Source: Erythrobacter colymbi (GTDB lineage Bacteria; Pseudomonadota; Alphaproteobacteria; Sphingomonadales; Sphingomonadaceae). Taken from it: a stretch of DNA of 64,000 bases. Positions within the stretch are counted from its first letter, which is position 1. Each line of letters opens with the position of its first letter. Location: assembly GCF_002155685.1 (NCBI RefSeq), contig NZ_MUYK01000006.1, positions 124,001 to 188,000 of the forward strand, given 5' to 3'. The notes beneath the pieces are model-generated. The model had not been told where the DNA came from. It ran no database searches and saw only the letters and a list, made by a program, of their open reading frames with translations. Shown here in pieces: positions 41,986-50,958 of this stretch. The translations under genes were made by a program, and so were the position numbers.

Positions 41986-44310
41986 CTATTTGACCGCCGC
42001 GGGAACATAGGCCGCGATCCAGTCGCGCACCTTGGCCACGCGGGTGTATTTGCTCGCATTCCTCTTCGTGCCGCACATATGGCCCGAGCTGACGATCCCG
42101 ACGAGGACGGGGCGGCTGTCCTTGTCGTAATAGACCAGCGGGCCGCCGCTATCGCCGGTGCAGGCCTGTTCGAGGTTCGGGCCGAGCGCACACAGGGCCG
42201 AGTTTCGGAAATCGCCGGTCGAATCGGCGGCCAGCGTGCAGGCGGCCTCCCACCTGACGGTCATCTTCATGATCTGGAGGTGATCGGTTGCCGATCCATC
42301 GACGACTTTCTGCCAGCCCCAGCCGAAGGCATAGACCGGCACGCCGACCGGGAACTGGTAGGTGTCCGCATCGCGCGGATCGAGCGCAATGGTGCGGACC
42401 GGATTGCGAAACCCGCCCTCGCTGCCGGGGCGCCCGCGGCTGGTGTCGTATTCGATCAGGGCGATATCGAAGGCATAGCGGTTGGCCGGATCGTAGCGCG
42501 GATGGCGGATCACGCGCCGGATCGGATAGCCGATCCCTTCGTCCCTCGTGGAATAGAACACGCCGAGCCGGATCAGGTAGCCGCTGCTCGCGGGGTCTCT
42601 CGCGAGATCGGTCCCGTTGTCGAGGGTGCAGTGCGCCGCTGTCAGCACCCAGCCCTGCGCGATCAGCGATCCGCCGCACAGGACCCGCTCCGTCCCCACG
42701 AGTTCGCGTCCCAGCATGGCTGCCGGCCGCCACAGCAGCGCCTGCCACGGGGCCTGACCATAGCGTGCGATGTCGCTGTTCATGCCCTGCTCGCGGCGCT
42801 CGCAGGTCTGGTACGAATAGGTCTTGCCGCGAAAGCGCTCGCTGCCGGTGAGACAGATCTGTGGGAGGTTCAAGGGGCGCTGGAAACCCGATGCGCCGTC
42901 CGTGGGCAGGGGGGGCTGATAGGTTCCGTCGGCAGGCGGAATGCGAGCAGCGGCGACCACCCCGGCGAAGCGCGCCTCGGCCTCGCAGGCCTTGTTCCCG
43001 CCGCTGTCGCACAGGCGCTGGTACAGCGCCACGGCGCGATCGAGCCCCGCCCGGTCCGACAATGTTTGGAGCCAGCCGGCAAGGTCCATGCAGGATCGCG
43101 GGTCGTCCGCCCGGCAGCCGGTCTCGAGCAGTTCGCCCGCGCGCTCGTTGTCGCCGAGCGTCCCGACGGCAGCAGCGGCATCGGCGCAGGCAGTGCTCTT
43201 TCCGCCAAGGCAGGCCGCCGCCAGCAAATCGGCGCCGTGCGGCTCATCGAAGGCGGGCGAGCCGGGGACCAGCAGCGCCCGGCCGAGATCGGCGCAGGCC
43301 TCCGCCGCGCCGTCTTCGCAGGCCGCGCGCGTTGCGGGCAGGCTCGCCAGGGAAGCGGGGATCGCGCAGAGGTAATCGTCGATAGTGCAGGCCTTGGCGT
43401 AATAGGCGATCGCCTGCTGGTGATCCTCGGGGATGCCGGTGCCGGTCCATGCGCGCTGCCCGATCTGGCTGCACGCCTCGGAATCGCCGCCCTCGCAGGC
43501 GAGCTTCAGGTAGCGGACGGCTTCGGCCGGATCTTGCCCGCCGCGCGTCGCGAGCGTCATGCAAGCCGCAGACACGCCCCTGTCGCAGCTGGCTGCAAGG
43601 ATGCCCCGACCCCTTGCCGCGTCCGCGGGAACCGCGCTCCCAAGCAGATAACTCCCGTAGGTCATGCAGGCCTCGAGGCCGCCCGCTGCGCATGCTGTGT
43701 CGAGAACAGCATCGGACCGGGCTTCGTCCGTTTCACGCAACTGGACGGCGAACATTTCGCAGCTGACCAGATCGCCCTTCTCACAGCCCTTCTCGAGCAT
43801 TCCGTCTGCCGCCGTGATCCCGCCTTCGGGGTAGCCCCAGCCCGAATTGGCGAGGTCATGAAAGGCACGGCATCCTTCGCCGAGGCCGAGTTCGCACGCC
43901 TCGCCGTAAAGAATGTAGGCGATTGCGGGGACGAGCCACACGCCGTCGCCGTTCTCGTAAGCCCGGCCAGCGGCGAGGCATGCCTCGGCATCGCCCTTGC
44001 GGCAGGCGGCGTTGTCGGCCTTCACACCGGCTTCGAGCTGCGCCCATTCGGCATCGGTGTAGGTCTTGAGGTTGATCAGCTCCGAACGCTTCTTCTTGCT
44101 GAAGCTGCGCGCGAGAATGTCGAAAGCGCGTTGTGCTTCCTCGAAATCGTCAGAGGAGAATTCTTCCGGACGTTCGGATACGGCTTCCTCCGGGGCGGCG
44201 GGTGCCGCGATGCGGTCCGATGCGGGCTGGGCGAGGGCGGCGCTGCCCGAACCGCAGAGCACCAGCGCCAGCATGATCGCCTGAACGGCGCTCCGGTTGA
44301 TCCACCCCAT
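41986..44310 (-). CDS. secreted Sel1-repeat/Hcp-like protein fused to a trypsin-like serine protease
   Basis: I start at the ATG at 44310 because a GAGGGGG site precedes it. A GTG nine bases upstream also fits. The 774-residue product has a signal peptide (residues 1-28, ending SAALA). Residues 80-480 contain about ten Sel1-like repeats with paired cysteines (ACRKGDAEACLAAGRAYENG, KGCEKGDLVSCEMFAVQLRE), as in Hcp proteins. The C-terminal domain is a chymotrypsin fold: H560 in VLTAAHC, D615 in FDIALIEYD and S721 in CTGDSGGPL. The C-terminus VRDWIAAYVP is the usual last helix. Secreted trypsin-like proteases are uncommon in this group, and a Cys-rich repeat partner is rarer still. Confidence 0.88.
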   Translation of the reverse strand: MGWINRSAVQAIMLALVLCGSGSAALAQPASDRIAAPAAPEEAVSERPEEFSSDDFEEAQRAFDILARSFSKKKRSELINLKTYTDAEWAQLEAGVKADNAACRKGDAEACLAAGRAYENGDGVWLVPAIAYILYGEACELGLGEGCRAFHDLANSGWGYPEGGITAADGMLEKGCEKGDLVSCEMFAVQLRETDEARSDAVLDTACAAGGLEACMTYGSYLLGSAVPADAARGRGILAASCDRGVSAACMTLATRGGQDPAEAVRYLKLACEGGDSEACSQIGQRAWTGTGIPEDHQQAIAYYAKACTIDDYLCAIPASLASLPATRAACEDGAAEACADLGRALLVPGSPAFDEPHGADLLAAACLGGKSTACADAAAAVGTLGDNERAGELLETGCRADDPRSCMDLAGWLQTLSDRAGLDRAVALYQRLCDSGGNKACEAEARFAGVVAAARIPPADGTYQPPLPTDGASGFQRPLNLPQICLTGSERFRGKTYSYQTCERREQGMNSDIARYGQAPWQALLWRPAAMLGRELVGTERVLCGGSLIAQGWVLTAAHCTLDNGTDLARDPASSGYLIRLGVFYSTRDEGIGYPIRRVIRHPRYDPANRYAFDIALIEYDTSRGRPGSEGGFRNPVRTIALDPRDADTYQFPVGVPVYAFGWGWQKVVDGSATDHLQIMKMTVRWEAACTLAADSTGDFRNSALCALGPNLEQACTGDSGGPLVYYDKDSRPVLVGIVSSGHMCGTKRNASKYTRVAKVRDWIAAYVPAAVK

Positions 44311-44376
44311 GACCGCCACCCCCTCGTGGACGGGAGTGCATCAGAACAGGCCTCCCGCGTCAAGCGCGAGCCCGGG

Positions 44377-44601
44377 TCAGCCCTTGAACTTGCGCTCGGT
44401 CGAGGGCGGGTACTTGGCGTGGAGCGCCTTGGCCCGCGTCGGGCGGTCCATCAGCTCGCCGCCGCAATTAGGGCAGCGGTCGTCGAGATCCTCGGCGCAT
44501 TCGGCGCAGTAGGTGCACTCGAACGAGCAGATGAAGGCCCCGGGCGCATCGGCCGGGAGCAGCACGCCGCAGGTTTCGCAATCGGGGCGCATTTCGAGCA
44601 T
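44377..44601 (-). CDS. DUF1272 zinc-binding small protein
   Basis: The 74-residue protein has the DUF1272 cysteine pattern: PDCETCGVLLP, ICSFECTYCAECAE and DRCPNCGGEL. It should bind one or more zinc ions. The function of the family is unknown. It follows glmM by 12 bases on the same strand, so it is probably co-transcribed. Confidence 0.9.
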   Translation of the reverse strand: MLEMRPDCETCGVLLPADAPGAFICSFECTYCAECAEDLDDRCPNCGGELMDRPTRAKALHAKYPPSTERKFKG

Positions 44602-44613
44602 TGTGGGACCCTC

Positions 44614-45951
44614 CTAAACCGCCGCGCGGACCGCTTCGCAGATCGCGTCGACCACCTGTTCGACCTGCGCCTGATCGTCGCCCTCGGCCATCACGCGGAT
44701 CACCGGTTCGGTGCCCGAGGGGCGGATCACCAGGCGGCCCTTGCCGACAAGGCTCGCCTCCGCCTTGGCGATCACGGCCTTGACCGCATCGTTCTCGAGC
44801 GGCTTGCCGCCTTCGTAGCGCACATTCTTGAGCAGCTGCGGCACAGGGTCGAACACGTGGAGCAGCTCGCTCGCCGGCTTGCCTGAGCGCACGAGGCTCG
44901 CCAGCACCCGTAGCGCCGCAACGGTGCCATCGCCGGTGGTGGCGTAGTCGAGCAGGATCATGTGGCCCGATTGTTCGCCGCCGACATTGTAGCCGCCCGC
45001 CTTCATCGCTTCGAGGACGTAGCGGTCGCCCACCTTGGCGCGCACCAGATCGAGCCCGCGACCATTGAGATAGCGTTCGAGGCCGAGATTGCTCATCACC
45101 GTCGCCACGATCCCGCCGCCCTTAAGGCTTCCGCGATCCTGCATGCGGCCCGCAATCAGCGCCATGATCTGGTCGCCATCGACCGCGCGGCCCTTCTCGT
45201 CGACCACAATCAGCCGGTCCGCATCGCCATCGAGCGCGATGCCGATATCGGCCTGTTCCTCGACCACCTTGGCCTGAAGCGCGGCAATCGCGGTCGATCC
45301 GACTCCGTCGTTGATGTTGGTGCCGTTGGGCGACACCCCCAGCGCGACCACATCCGCCCCCAGCTCCCAGATCGCGCTCGGTGCCACCTGATAGGCCGCC
45401 CCGTTGGCGCAATCGACCACCACCTTGAGGCCATCGAAGCGGATCTCGCTCGCGACCGATTGCTTGACTGCGTGGATATAGCGCCCGCGCGCATCCTCGA
45501 TCCGGCGCGCGCGGCCGATCTTCTCGGCGGGGACGAGCGGGATGTCGGTCTCCATCAGCCGCTCGATCTCGAGCTCGGCTTCGTCCGAAAGCTTGAAGCC
45601 GTCTGGCCCGAACAATTTGATCCCGTTGTCGGCGAAGGGATTGTGGCTAGCCGAGATCATCACGCCGAGGTCGGCGCGCATTTCGCGCGTCAGCAGCGCG
45701 ATGGCGGGGGTGGGGAGCGGCCCGGTCATGATCACGTCGATCCCGACGCTGGTGAAGCCCGCGACGAGCGCGCTTTCCATCATGTAGCCCGACAGGCGCG
45801 TGTCCTTGCCGATCACCACCCGGTGCCGGTGTCCGCCGCGCACGAAGTGGCGTCCGGCCGCCTGCCCGACCTTCATCGCGGTCGCCGCGGTCATCGCTCC
45901 CTGATTGGTGCGGCCCCGGATTCCGTCGGTTCCGAACAGCTTGCGTGCCAT
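44614..45951 (-). CDS. glmM: phosphoglucosamine mutase
   Basis: The 445-residue enzyme interconverts glucosamine-6-phosphate and glucosamine-1-phosphate for UDP-GlcNAc synthesis. The start [13 protein letters not shown] is typical. The catalytic phosphoserine is Ser102 in [15 protein letters not shown]. The metal loop is [13 protein letters not shown], the sugar loop is GGEQSGHMI, and the phosphate loop [15 protein letters not shown] lies near the C-terminus. It is divergent from the symporter gene. DUF1272 follows downstream. Confidence 0.97.
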   Translation of the reverse strand: MARKLFGTDGIRGRTNQGAMTAATAMKVGQAAGRHFVRGGHRHRVVIGKDTRLSGYMMESALVAGFTSVGIDVIMTGPLPTPAIALLTREMRADLGVMISASHNPFADNGIKLFGPDGFKLSDEAELEIERLMETDIPLVPAEKIGRARRIEDARGRYIHAVKQSVASEIRFDGLKVVVDCANGAAYQVAPSAIWELGADVVALGVSPNGTNINDGVGSTAIAALQAKVVEEQADIGIALDGDADRLIVVDEKGRAVDGDQIMALIAGRMQDRGSLKGGGIVATVMSNLGLERYLNGRGLDLVRAKVGDRYVLEAMKAGGYNVGGEQSGHMILLDYATTGDGTVAALRVLASLVRSGKPASELLHVFDPVPQLLKNVRYEGGKPLENDAVKAVIAKAEASLVGKGRLVIRPSGTEPVIRVMAEGDDQAQVEQVVDAICEAVRAAV

Positions 45952-46050
45952 CTATTCCCCTGCCTGCTCTGCTGGCGTGTGTTGTCTCGCGCTTCTGGCG
46001 CGGTTATCGCGCAAAGCCAAGGGCATCGCGCCCAATTTGAGGACAGGACT

Positions 46051-47337
46051 TTGCACGACAACGAAAGCGCCGCCGCGGGCGGGCAGGGCAGGTTTGCGCT
46101 GGTGTCGATCCGGCTGCCCGTGGCGCTGACCTTCGCCGCGCTGGTCGGCGGGCTGGGCGCGGGGATCGTCGGCGCAATGGCGGGGGCACCGCAGGGCGTG
46201 ACCGACATAGCCGGGCTGATCGGCGGGCTGTGGCTGCGCGCGCTCCAGATGACGATCATCCCGCTGGTCGCCGCGCTGCTGGTGCTCGGCCTTGTCCAGA
46301 TGATCCTCGCCGCGCGCGTTGGCACCGTCGCGCGCCGCATGATCGCGCTGATGGTGTTCGTGCAGTTGGCGGGCGGGGCCTTCACCTCGCTGGTCATGCC
46401 CCCGCTGCTGCGCGCCTTCCCGGTGCCTCAGGGCGCGAGCGCCTTCCTCGCGCAGACCCCGGCAGACGTGGGCGAGGTGCCCAAGGTGCTCGATTTCCTC
46501 GCCTCGCTGGTCTCGCCCAACATCGTCGCCGCCGCGGCCGAGACCGCGATGCTGCCGCTCACGCTGTTCTTCGTGATGTTCGCCGTCGCCATCACCCGCC
46601 TGCCGGAAGACCAGGGCGAGAAGCTGCTCGGCTTTTTCCATGCGCTCGGCAATGCGATGCTGCTGATCATCGGCTGGGTGCTCGCCGCCGCGCCGGTCGG
46701 CGTCTTCGCGCTGGCCTATGGCGTCGGCGTGCAGAGCGGGGGCGGGGCTTTCGCGGCGCTCGGCCACTATGTGCTCACCGTCACGCTGATGGGCACCTTC
46801 ATCCTTGTGCTGGCCTATGTCATTGCCATCGGCCTCGGGCGCACCGGCGGGCGGTTCGTGTCGGCGATGCTGCCCGCGCAGGCGGTTGCGCTCTCGACCC
46901 AGTCCTCGCTGGCGAGCTTGCCCGCGATGCTGGACTCCGCCGGACGCCTCGGCCTCAAGCCCTCGACTGCCGAGTTCGTCCTGCCGCTCGCGGTGGTGAT
47001 CTTCCGCGCGACCAGTGCGGCGATGAACCTTGCGGTGGTCTATTACATCGCCGCGCTCGCCGGGGTGGAGGTGCCTCTGGCCGTTGCCATCGCGGGCATC
47101 CTGATCGCCAGCGTCATCAGCCTCAGCGCGGTCAGCCTGCCGGGATCGATCAGCTTCGTCGTCTCGATCGGCCCGATCGCGCTGGCAATGGGCGTTCCCG
47201 TGGAGCCGCTCGCGCTGCTGGTAGCGGTCGAGATGCTGCCCGATCTGATGCGCACGCTGGGCAACGTCACAATGAATGTCGCTGTCGCAAGCGCAGTTGA
47301 CCGCAGCGCACAAACGGACAAGACGGCCCCGACTTGA
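46051..47337 (+). CDS. dicarboxylate/amino acid:cation symporter (DAACS/SDF family)
   Basis: I choose the TTG at 46051 with a GAGGACAGG site 5 bases upstream. GTG at 46102 is an alternative because no ATG is available before the first helix. The protein is 428 residues with eight or more membrane helices. The GltPh-type features are the ALSTQSSLASLPAML serine-rich hairpin (HP1), FRATSAAMNLAVVYY (TM7, NMDGT-like position altered) and the HP2 region SVISLSAVSLPGSISF. The family moves glutamate, aspartate or C4-dicarboxylates with H+ or Na+. The altered TM7 motif means the substrate is uncertain. Confidence 0.85.
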   Translation: MHDNESAAAGGQGRFALVSIRLPVALTFAALVGGLGAGIVGAMAGAPQGVTDIAGLIGGLWLRALQMTIIPLVAALLVLGLVQMILAARVGTVARRMIALMVFVQLAGGAFTSLVMPPLLRAFPVPQGASAFLAQTPADVGEVPKVLDFLASLVSPNIVAAAAETAMLPLTLFFVMFAVAITRLPEDQGEKLLGFFHALGNAMLLIIGWVLAAAPVGVFALAYGVGVQSGGGAFAALGHYVLTVTLMGTFILVLAYVIAIGLGRTGGRFVSAMLPAQAVALSTQSSLASLPAMLDSAGRLGLKPSTAEFVLPLAVVIFRATSAAMNLAVVYYIAALAGVEVPLAVAIAGILIASVISLSAVSLPGSISFVVSIGPIALAMGVPVEPLALLVAVEMLPDLMRTLGNVTMNVAVASAVDRSAQTDKTAPT

Positions 47338-47413
47338 ACCTGCAACCCTTCGCCCTCATCTGCGTTGGGACATTGTAACCCGCCGATTCATCAAACGACC
47401 CTGGAGGATACCC

Positions 47414-48022
47414 ATGGCTTTCGCACTTTCCCCGCTTCCCTACGCCGACACCGCGCTCGAGCCGGCCATTTCGGCCGAGACGCTGTCGTTTCACCACGGC
47501 AAGCACCACCAGACCTATGTCGACAAGATGAACGCCGCGATCGCGGGCACCGACCACGAATCGAAGTCGCTCGAAGAGATCGTCGCCGCCTCGCGCGGGA
47601 CCAACCAGGGCCTGTTCAACAACTCGGCGCAGACCTGGAACCACGCCTTCTACTGGCACTCGATGGCACCTTCGACGACCGAAGCCTCGCCCGAACTGGC
47701 CGCAAAGATCGATGAAGCCTTCGGCTCGGTCGACGCGCTGAAGCAGCAGCTCAAGGACCGCGGCGTCGGCCACTTCGCGAGCGGCTGGGTGTGGCTGGCC
47801 GAGAAGGATGGCAAGCTCTCCATCGAAGAGACCCACGATGCCGACACGCTCGCCGACAGCGGCTTCAACCCGCTGCTCGTGCTCGACGTGTGGGAGCATG
47901 CCTATTACCTCGATCACCAGAACAAGCGCCCGAGCTATCTCGACGCGGTGGTCGAGACCAAGCTCAACTGGGCCTTCGCCAGCGAGAACCTCGCGCGCGG
48001 CACGGTGTGGACCTACGCCTGA
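47414..48022 (+). CDS. sodB: superoxide dismutase, Fe-type
   Basis: The 202-residue enzyme dismutates superoxide. Metal ligands are visible as His in SFHHGKHHQTYV, His in WNHAFYWHSM, and Asp and His in LVLDVWEHAYYLDHQNK. The glutamine-containing NNSAQTWNH segment (Gln placed on the N-side) fits the Fe-dependent type. A CTGGAGG site precedes the ATG. A strong terminator follows the stop. Confidence 0.95.
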   Translation: MAFALSPLPYADTALEPAISAETLSFHHGKHHQTYVDKMNAAIAGTDHESKSLEEIVAASRGTNQGLFNNSAQTWNHAFYWHSMAPSTTEASPELAAKIDEAFGSVDALKQQLKDRGVGHFASGWVWLAEKDGKLSIEETHDADTLADSGFNPLLVLDVWEHAYYLDHQNKRPSYLDAVVETKLNWAFASENLARGTVWTYA

Positions 48023-48047
48023 TCCTTTCGGGTTTGTGAGTTGAAAG

Positions 48048-48080
48048 AGGCCCGAGGGAGCGATCCCTCGGGCCTTTTTT
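48048..48080 (+). terminator. intrinsic terminator of sodB
   Basis: A perfect 12-base stem AGGCCCGAGGGA/TCCCTCGGGCCT with loop GCGA is followed by six T. It lies 25 bases after the sodB stop. Confidence 0.95.
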
Positions 48081-48138
48081 CATTCTGCCCGTCCCGGGCT
48101 TGACCCGGGACCCCGCTGCTTTCCGGGGCGGGGGCTAA

Positions 48139-48762
48139 TTATCCCCGCGAACTCACCCCGTTGCCCGCGGCGACCTCGTCCAGCTCCTCGAGGATCGCGC
48201 GGTGGGCGACATCGTCGTCGGTCGAGCGGCGCGGAATCGCGCCGTTGGCGAGCATCTCGGAAAGCGCTGCCCGCGCACGGCCCACGCGGCTCTTGATGGT
48301 GCCGACCGCACAGCCGCAGATCGCGGCGGCTTCCTCGTAGGAAAAGCCCCCCGCGCCCACCAGCAGCAGCGCCTCGCGCCGTTCGGCCGGCAGCGTCAGC
48401 AGCGCGCGGTGCAGGTCGGAGAGGTGGATCGGCTCCTCCTGTCCGGCGGGTGCCGTCAGGATGCGCTCGGCCACGCCCTCGTCATACTCGCCGCGGAAGC
48501 GATTGCGGCGCATGTCGGTGAGGTAGGCGTTACGCAGGATCACAAAGGTCCAGGCGCGCATCGAGGTGCCCGGCTCGAACCGGTCCTGCGCGGCCCAGGC
48601 CTTGAGCAGCGTTTCCTGCACCAGATCGTCGGCCAGATCGGGCCGCCCGCACAGGCCGCGCGCAAAGGCGCGCAGGTGGGGGACCACCGCAGTCAGCTCG
48701 CGCTTGAAATCGGATTTTTCGCCTGCCGAGCGCTTGTCCGAGGAGGTGCGCTCGTCCGTCAT
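48139..48762 (-). CDS. ecfG: general stress response ECF sigma factor EcfG
   Basis: The 207-residue sigma factor has region 2 (LRAFARGLCGRPDLADDLVQ, SMRAWTFVILRNAYLTDMRR) and region 4 (LTLPAERREALLLVGAGGFS, YEEAAAICGCAVGTIKSRVG). It groups with the EcfG family that directs transcription in the alphaproteobacterial general stress response. NepR holds it inactive until phosphorylated PhyR removes the block. The start overlaps the nepR stop by 4 bases, and the operon carries an EcfG-type promoter, so it is probably autoregulated. Confidence 0.95.
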   Translation of the reverse strand: MTDERTSSDKRSAGEKSDFKRELTAVVPHLRAFARGLCGRPDLADDLVQETLLKAWAAQDRFEPGTSMRAWTFVILRNAYLTDMRRNRFRGEYDEGVAERILTAPAGQEEPIHLSDLHRALLTLPAERREALLLVGAGGFSYEEAAAICGCAVGTIKSRVGRARAALSEMLANGAIPRRSTDDDVAHRAILEELDEVAAGNGVSSRG

Positions 48763-48992
48763 TGACCCTGTGTCCCGCGGCCCTGCGGCGGGGCTTCGGA
48801 GCCGGCCGCGTTCCTGGCGCGCGCGGGGTCGATATCATCGAGCTTGTCGAGCAAATCCTTGAAGCTGTCGGGCAGGGCTTCCTCGACCACCGAATCGTAG
48901 AGCTGCTTCAGCCCGTCGGCCCATTCGGGCGGGCGGCGTCCGGCGTTGCCGCCGCCTGTGCCGTCGCCATCCTGTCTGTGATTGGAGGCCAT
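48759..48992 (-). CDS. nepR: anti-sigma factor NepR
   Basis: The 77-residue protein contains the conserved NepR core WADGLKQLYDSVVEEALPD and SFKDLLDKLDDID between disordered ends. NepR binds EcfG or PhyR with its two helices. It is the first gene of the nepR-ecfG operon and lies 124 bases from the -10 element of an EcfG-type promoter (49116-49119). Confidence 0.95.
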   Translation of the reverse strand: MASNHRQDGDGTGGGNAGRRPPEWADGLKQLYDSVVEEALPDSFKDLLDKLDDIDPARARNAAGSEAPPQGRGTQGQ

Positions 48993-49113
48993 TGTCTTCG
49001 GTTGTCCCTGATCCCGTTATCCCCGGCCCGCATCAAGGCCGCCCCGCCTCTCCCGGCCCGGCCTTCAAAAAGACTCCGGCCAAGACCCTCTTGAGGCGAG
49101 TTTGGACGATTCG

Positions 49114-49140
49114 GGAACGATGCGCTACCAGTTTGGTTCC
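49114..49140. promoter_or_regulatory. palindromic bidirectional EcfG-type promoter between nepR and the kinase
   Basis: On the minus strand GGAAC (49140-49136), 16 bases and CGTT (49119-49116) match the EcfG consensus exactly, pointing at nepR-ecfG. On the plus strand GGAAC (49114-49118), 16 bases and GGTT (49135-49138) match nearly, pointing at the kinase. The two promoters share their elements because GGGAAC and GGTTCC are arranged as an inverted repeat. Confidence 0.85.
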
Positions 49141-49165
49141 GCCACCGGCCGCAGCATCCCGCTTT

Positions 49166-50929
49166 GTGTCATGGCACGCCTTGGAATTGCGCATCATCGA
49201 CCCGCTCACCCTCACTCCCGATGTCGATCCGGCCGCCGTGCCGCCGCCGTCCTCGTCGGGGCGGGCGCGGCGCTGGCTGGTGCAATATCCCCGCGCGATC
49301 CCGCTGGTCATCTTCCTCGCGCTCGCCGCGATCACCGCGCTCAGCGTCTTCGCGATCGAGAGCAACGCCCGCGCCCGCGAAAGAGCGCAGATGCGCGAAC
49401 ATGCGCAAGGGGTGGCCGCCGCGCTCGACCGCAGCGGGGGCGGTTTCACCTCCTACCTGCGCGCAGGCGCCGCGCTGTTCGCCAGCGTCGAGGAAGTCAG
49501 CCCGGCGACCTTCGACAGCTTCGTGCGGGCATTGAAGCTGAACACGGAGTATTCGGGCGCGGAAGGGATCGGCTGGATCCCGGTGATGGAGGCGCGCGAT
49601 CTGCCCGCCTTCCTGTCCCGCACGCGCGCCAGCCAGCCCGCCTATCCCGACATCTTTCCTGCGCCTACGAGCAGCACCGGGCGGGTCGCCCCTGTGGCGA
49701 TGTTCGCGCCCGAGACCGCGGTGAACCGCCGCGCGCTTGGCTACGACATGTACTCCGACCCCGCCCGCGCCGCCGCCATGGCAGAGGCCGAGCTGACGCT
49801 GCGCCCCGCGGCGTCCGGCCGGATCATCCTCTTGCAGGAAACCAGCGGCACCGCGCCGGCTTTCGCGATCTACATGCCGGTGTTCCGCGATGCCGGATCG
49901 GGCGAGCGCAGGCTGAAGGGCTTCGTCTACACCCCCTTCCGTGCGCGCGAGTTCCTCGATGCGGCGATCGACCGGCAGGGGCAGGGCCGCTTCGGGGTGC
50001 GGCTGTATGATGGCGAGGTCTCGACCGGGCACCTGCTTGTCGCGGATTCAATCGCCGATGCCGCGAAGGAAACGGTCGCGCAGGAAGTCGTCATCGCCGA
50101 TCGCAAGCTGATGCTGGTGATCGAGAGCGCGAATGTGCAGGTGCTATCCCCGCTTTCGATGGTGACGCTGGTCTTCGGTCTGGCGCTGGCGAGCCTGCTG
50201 ATGCTGCTGGTACGGCTGCTGACCCAGCAGGCCTTCGAGGATCAGGCGCGGCTCGCCTTCTTCGAGGAACAGCACTCGATCCGCAATTCGCTGACCCGCG
50301 AATTGAACCACCGCGTGAAGAACACGCTGGCCAATGTGCTGTCGATCCTGTCGCTGACCCGCAGGCGCGCGAGCGGGCTCGATGATTTCGCCGATAGCCT
50401 CGAGGGCCGCATCCGCGCGCTGTCGGCCACCCATGATCTGCTCACCGTGACCGATTGGGGTACCACCCCGATCCGCGCGGTAATCGAGGCCGAGCTCCAG
50501 CATTTCCGCGTGGCGCTGGGCGATGCGATCCTGCTCGAGGGGCCGGATCTGGAACTGGCGCCCAATGATGCGCTGTCCTTCGGGCTCGCCGTCCACGAAC
50601 TCGCCACCAATGCCGCCAAGTACGGCGCATTGAGCGTTCCGGGCGGCAAGGTCAGGATCCGCTGGCAGAAGGGCGATGACCCCGCGGCGGAGACCGCATG
50701 GGCCGAGGTCGAATGGCAGGAGACCGGCGGGCCGCCAGTGCCCGGACAGCGCCGCCGCGGGTTCGGGACCGAGCTAATCGAGAAGGTGGTCGCCCACGAA
50801 CTGCGCCAGCCGGTGACGCTCGATTTCGACCCCGCGGGCGTGCGCTGCGTGCTGCGGGTGCCGGTGCGGCGTCCGGCCGACTTCAGGATCAGGGAGCGCG
50901 AGGCGGACCGGCGGGTGAGGAAGCCTTGA
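49166..50929 (+). CDS. CHASE-domain HWE/HisKA2 sensor histidine kinase of the general stress response
   Basis: I start at GTG 49166 because the sequence before it does not look like protein. TTG 49181 or 49187 are also possible, and no start has a strong ribosome-binding site. The product is about 587 residues: a membrane helix near 40-60, a periplasmic CHASE domain (EYSGAEGIGWIPVMEARDLP; RRALGYDMYSDPARAAAM), a second helix near 345-370, then the kinase. The H box is RELNHRVKNTLANVLSIL, the N box is AVHELATNAAKYGALS, and WAEVEWQETGG with GFGTELI completes an HWE-type domain. Such kinases phosphorylate PhyR, or dephosphorylate it as PhyP does. The ligand is unknown. Confidence 0.88.
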   Translation: MSWHALELRIIDPLTLTPDVDPAAVPPPSSSGRARRWLVQYPRAIPLVIFLALAAITALSVFAIESNARARERAQMREHAQGVAAALDRSGGGFTSYLRAGAALFASVEEVSPATFDSFVRALKLNTEYSGAEGIGWIPVMEARDLPAFLSRTRASQPAYPDIFPAPTSSTGRVAPVAMFAPETAVNRRALGYDMYSDPARAAAMAEAELTLRPAASGRIILLQETSGTAPAFAIYMPVFRDAGSGERRLKGFVYTPFRAREFLDAAIDRQGQGRFGVRLYDGEVSTGHLLVADSIADAAKETVAQEVVIADRKLMLVIESANVQVLSPLSMVTLVFGLALASLLMLLVRLLTQQAFEDQARLAFFEEQHSIRNSLTRELNHRVKNTLANVLSILSLTRRRASGLDDFADSLEGRIRALSATHDLLTVTDWGTTPIRAVIEAELQHFRVALGDAILLEGPDLELAPNDALSFGLAVHELATNAAKYGALSVPGGKVRIRWQKGDDPAAETAWAEVEWQETGGPPVPGQRRRGFGTELIEKVVAHELRQPVTLDFDPAGVRCVLRVPVRRPADFRIREREADRRVRKP

Positions 50930-50958
50930 TTTTGCGGTCGCGCTGACGCGCGATTGCC

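Noticed and set aside
48992..49165. N-terminal extension of the stress kinase from an ATG at 48992
   Set aside because: It would place translation through the nepR promoter elements and gives Pro-rich sequence unlike a sensor N-terminus, so a downstream GTG/TTG start is preferred.
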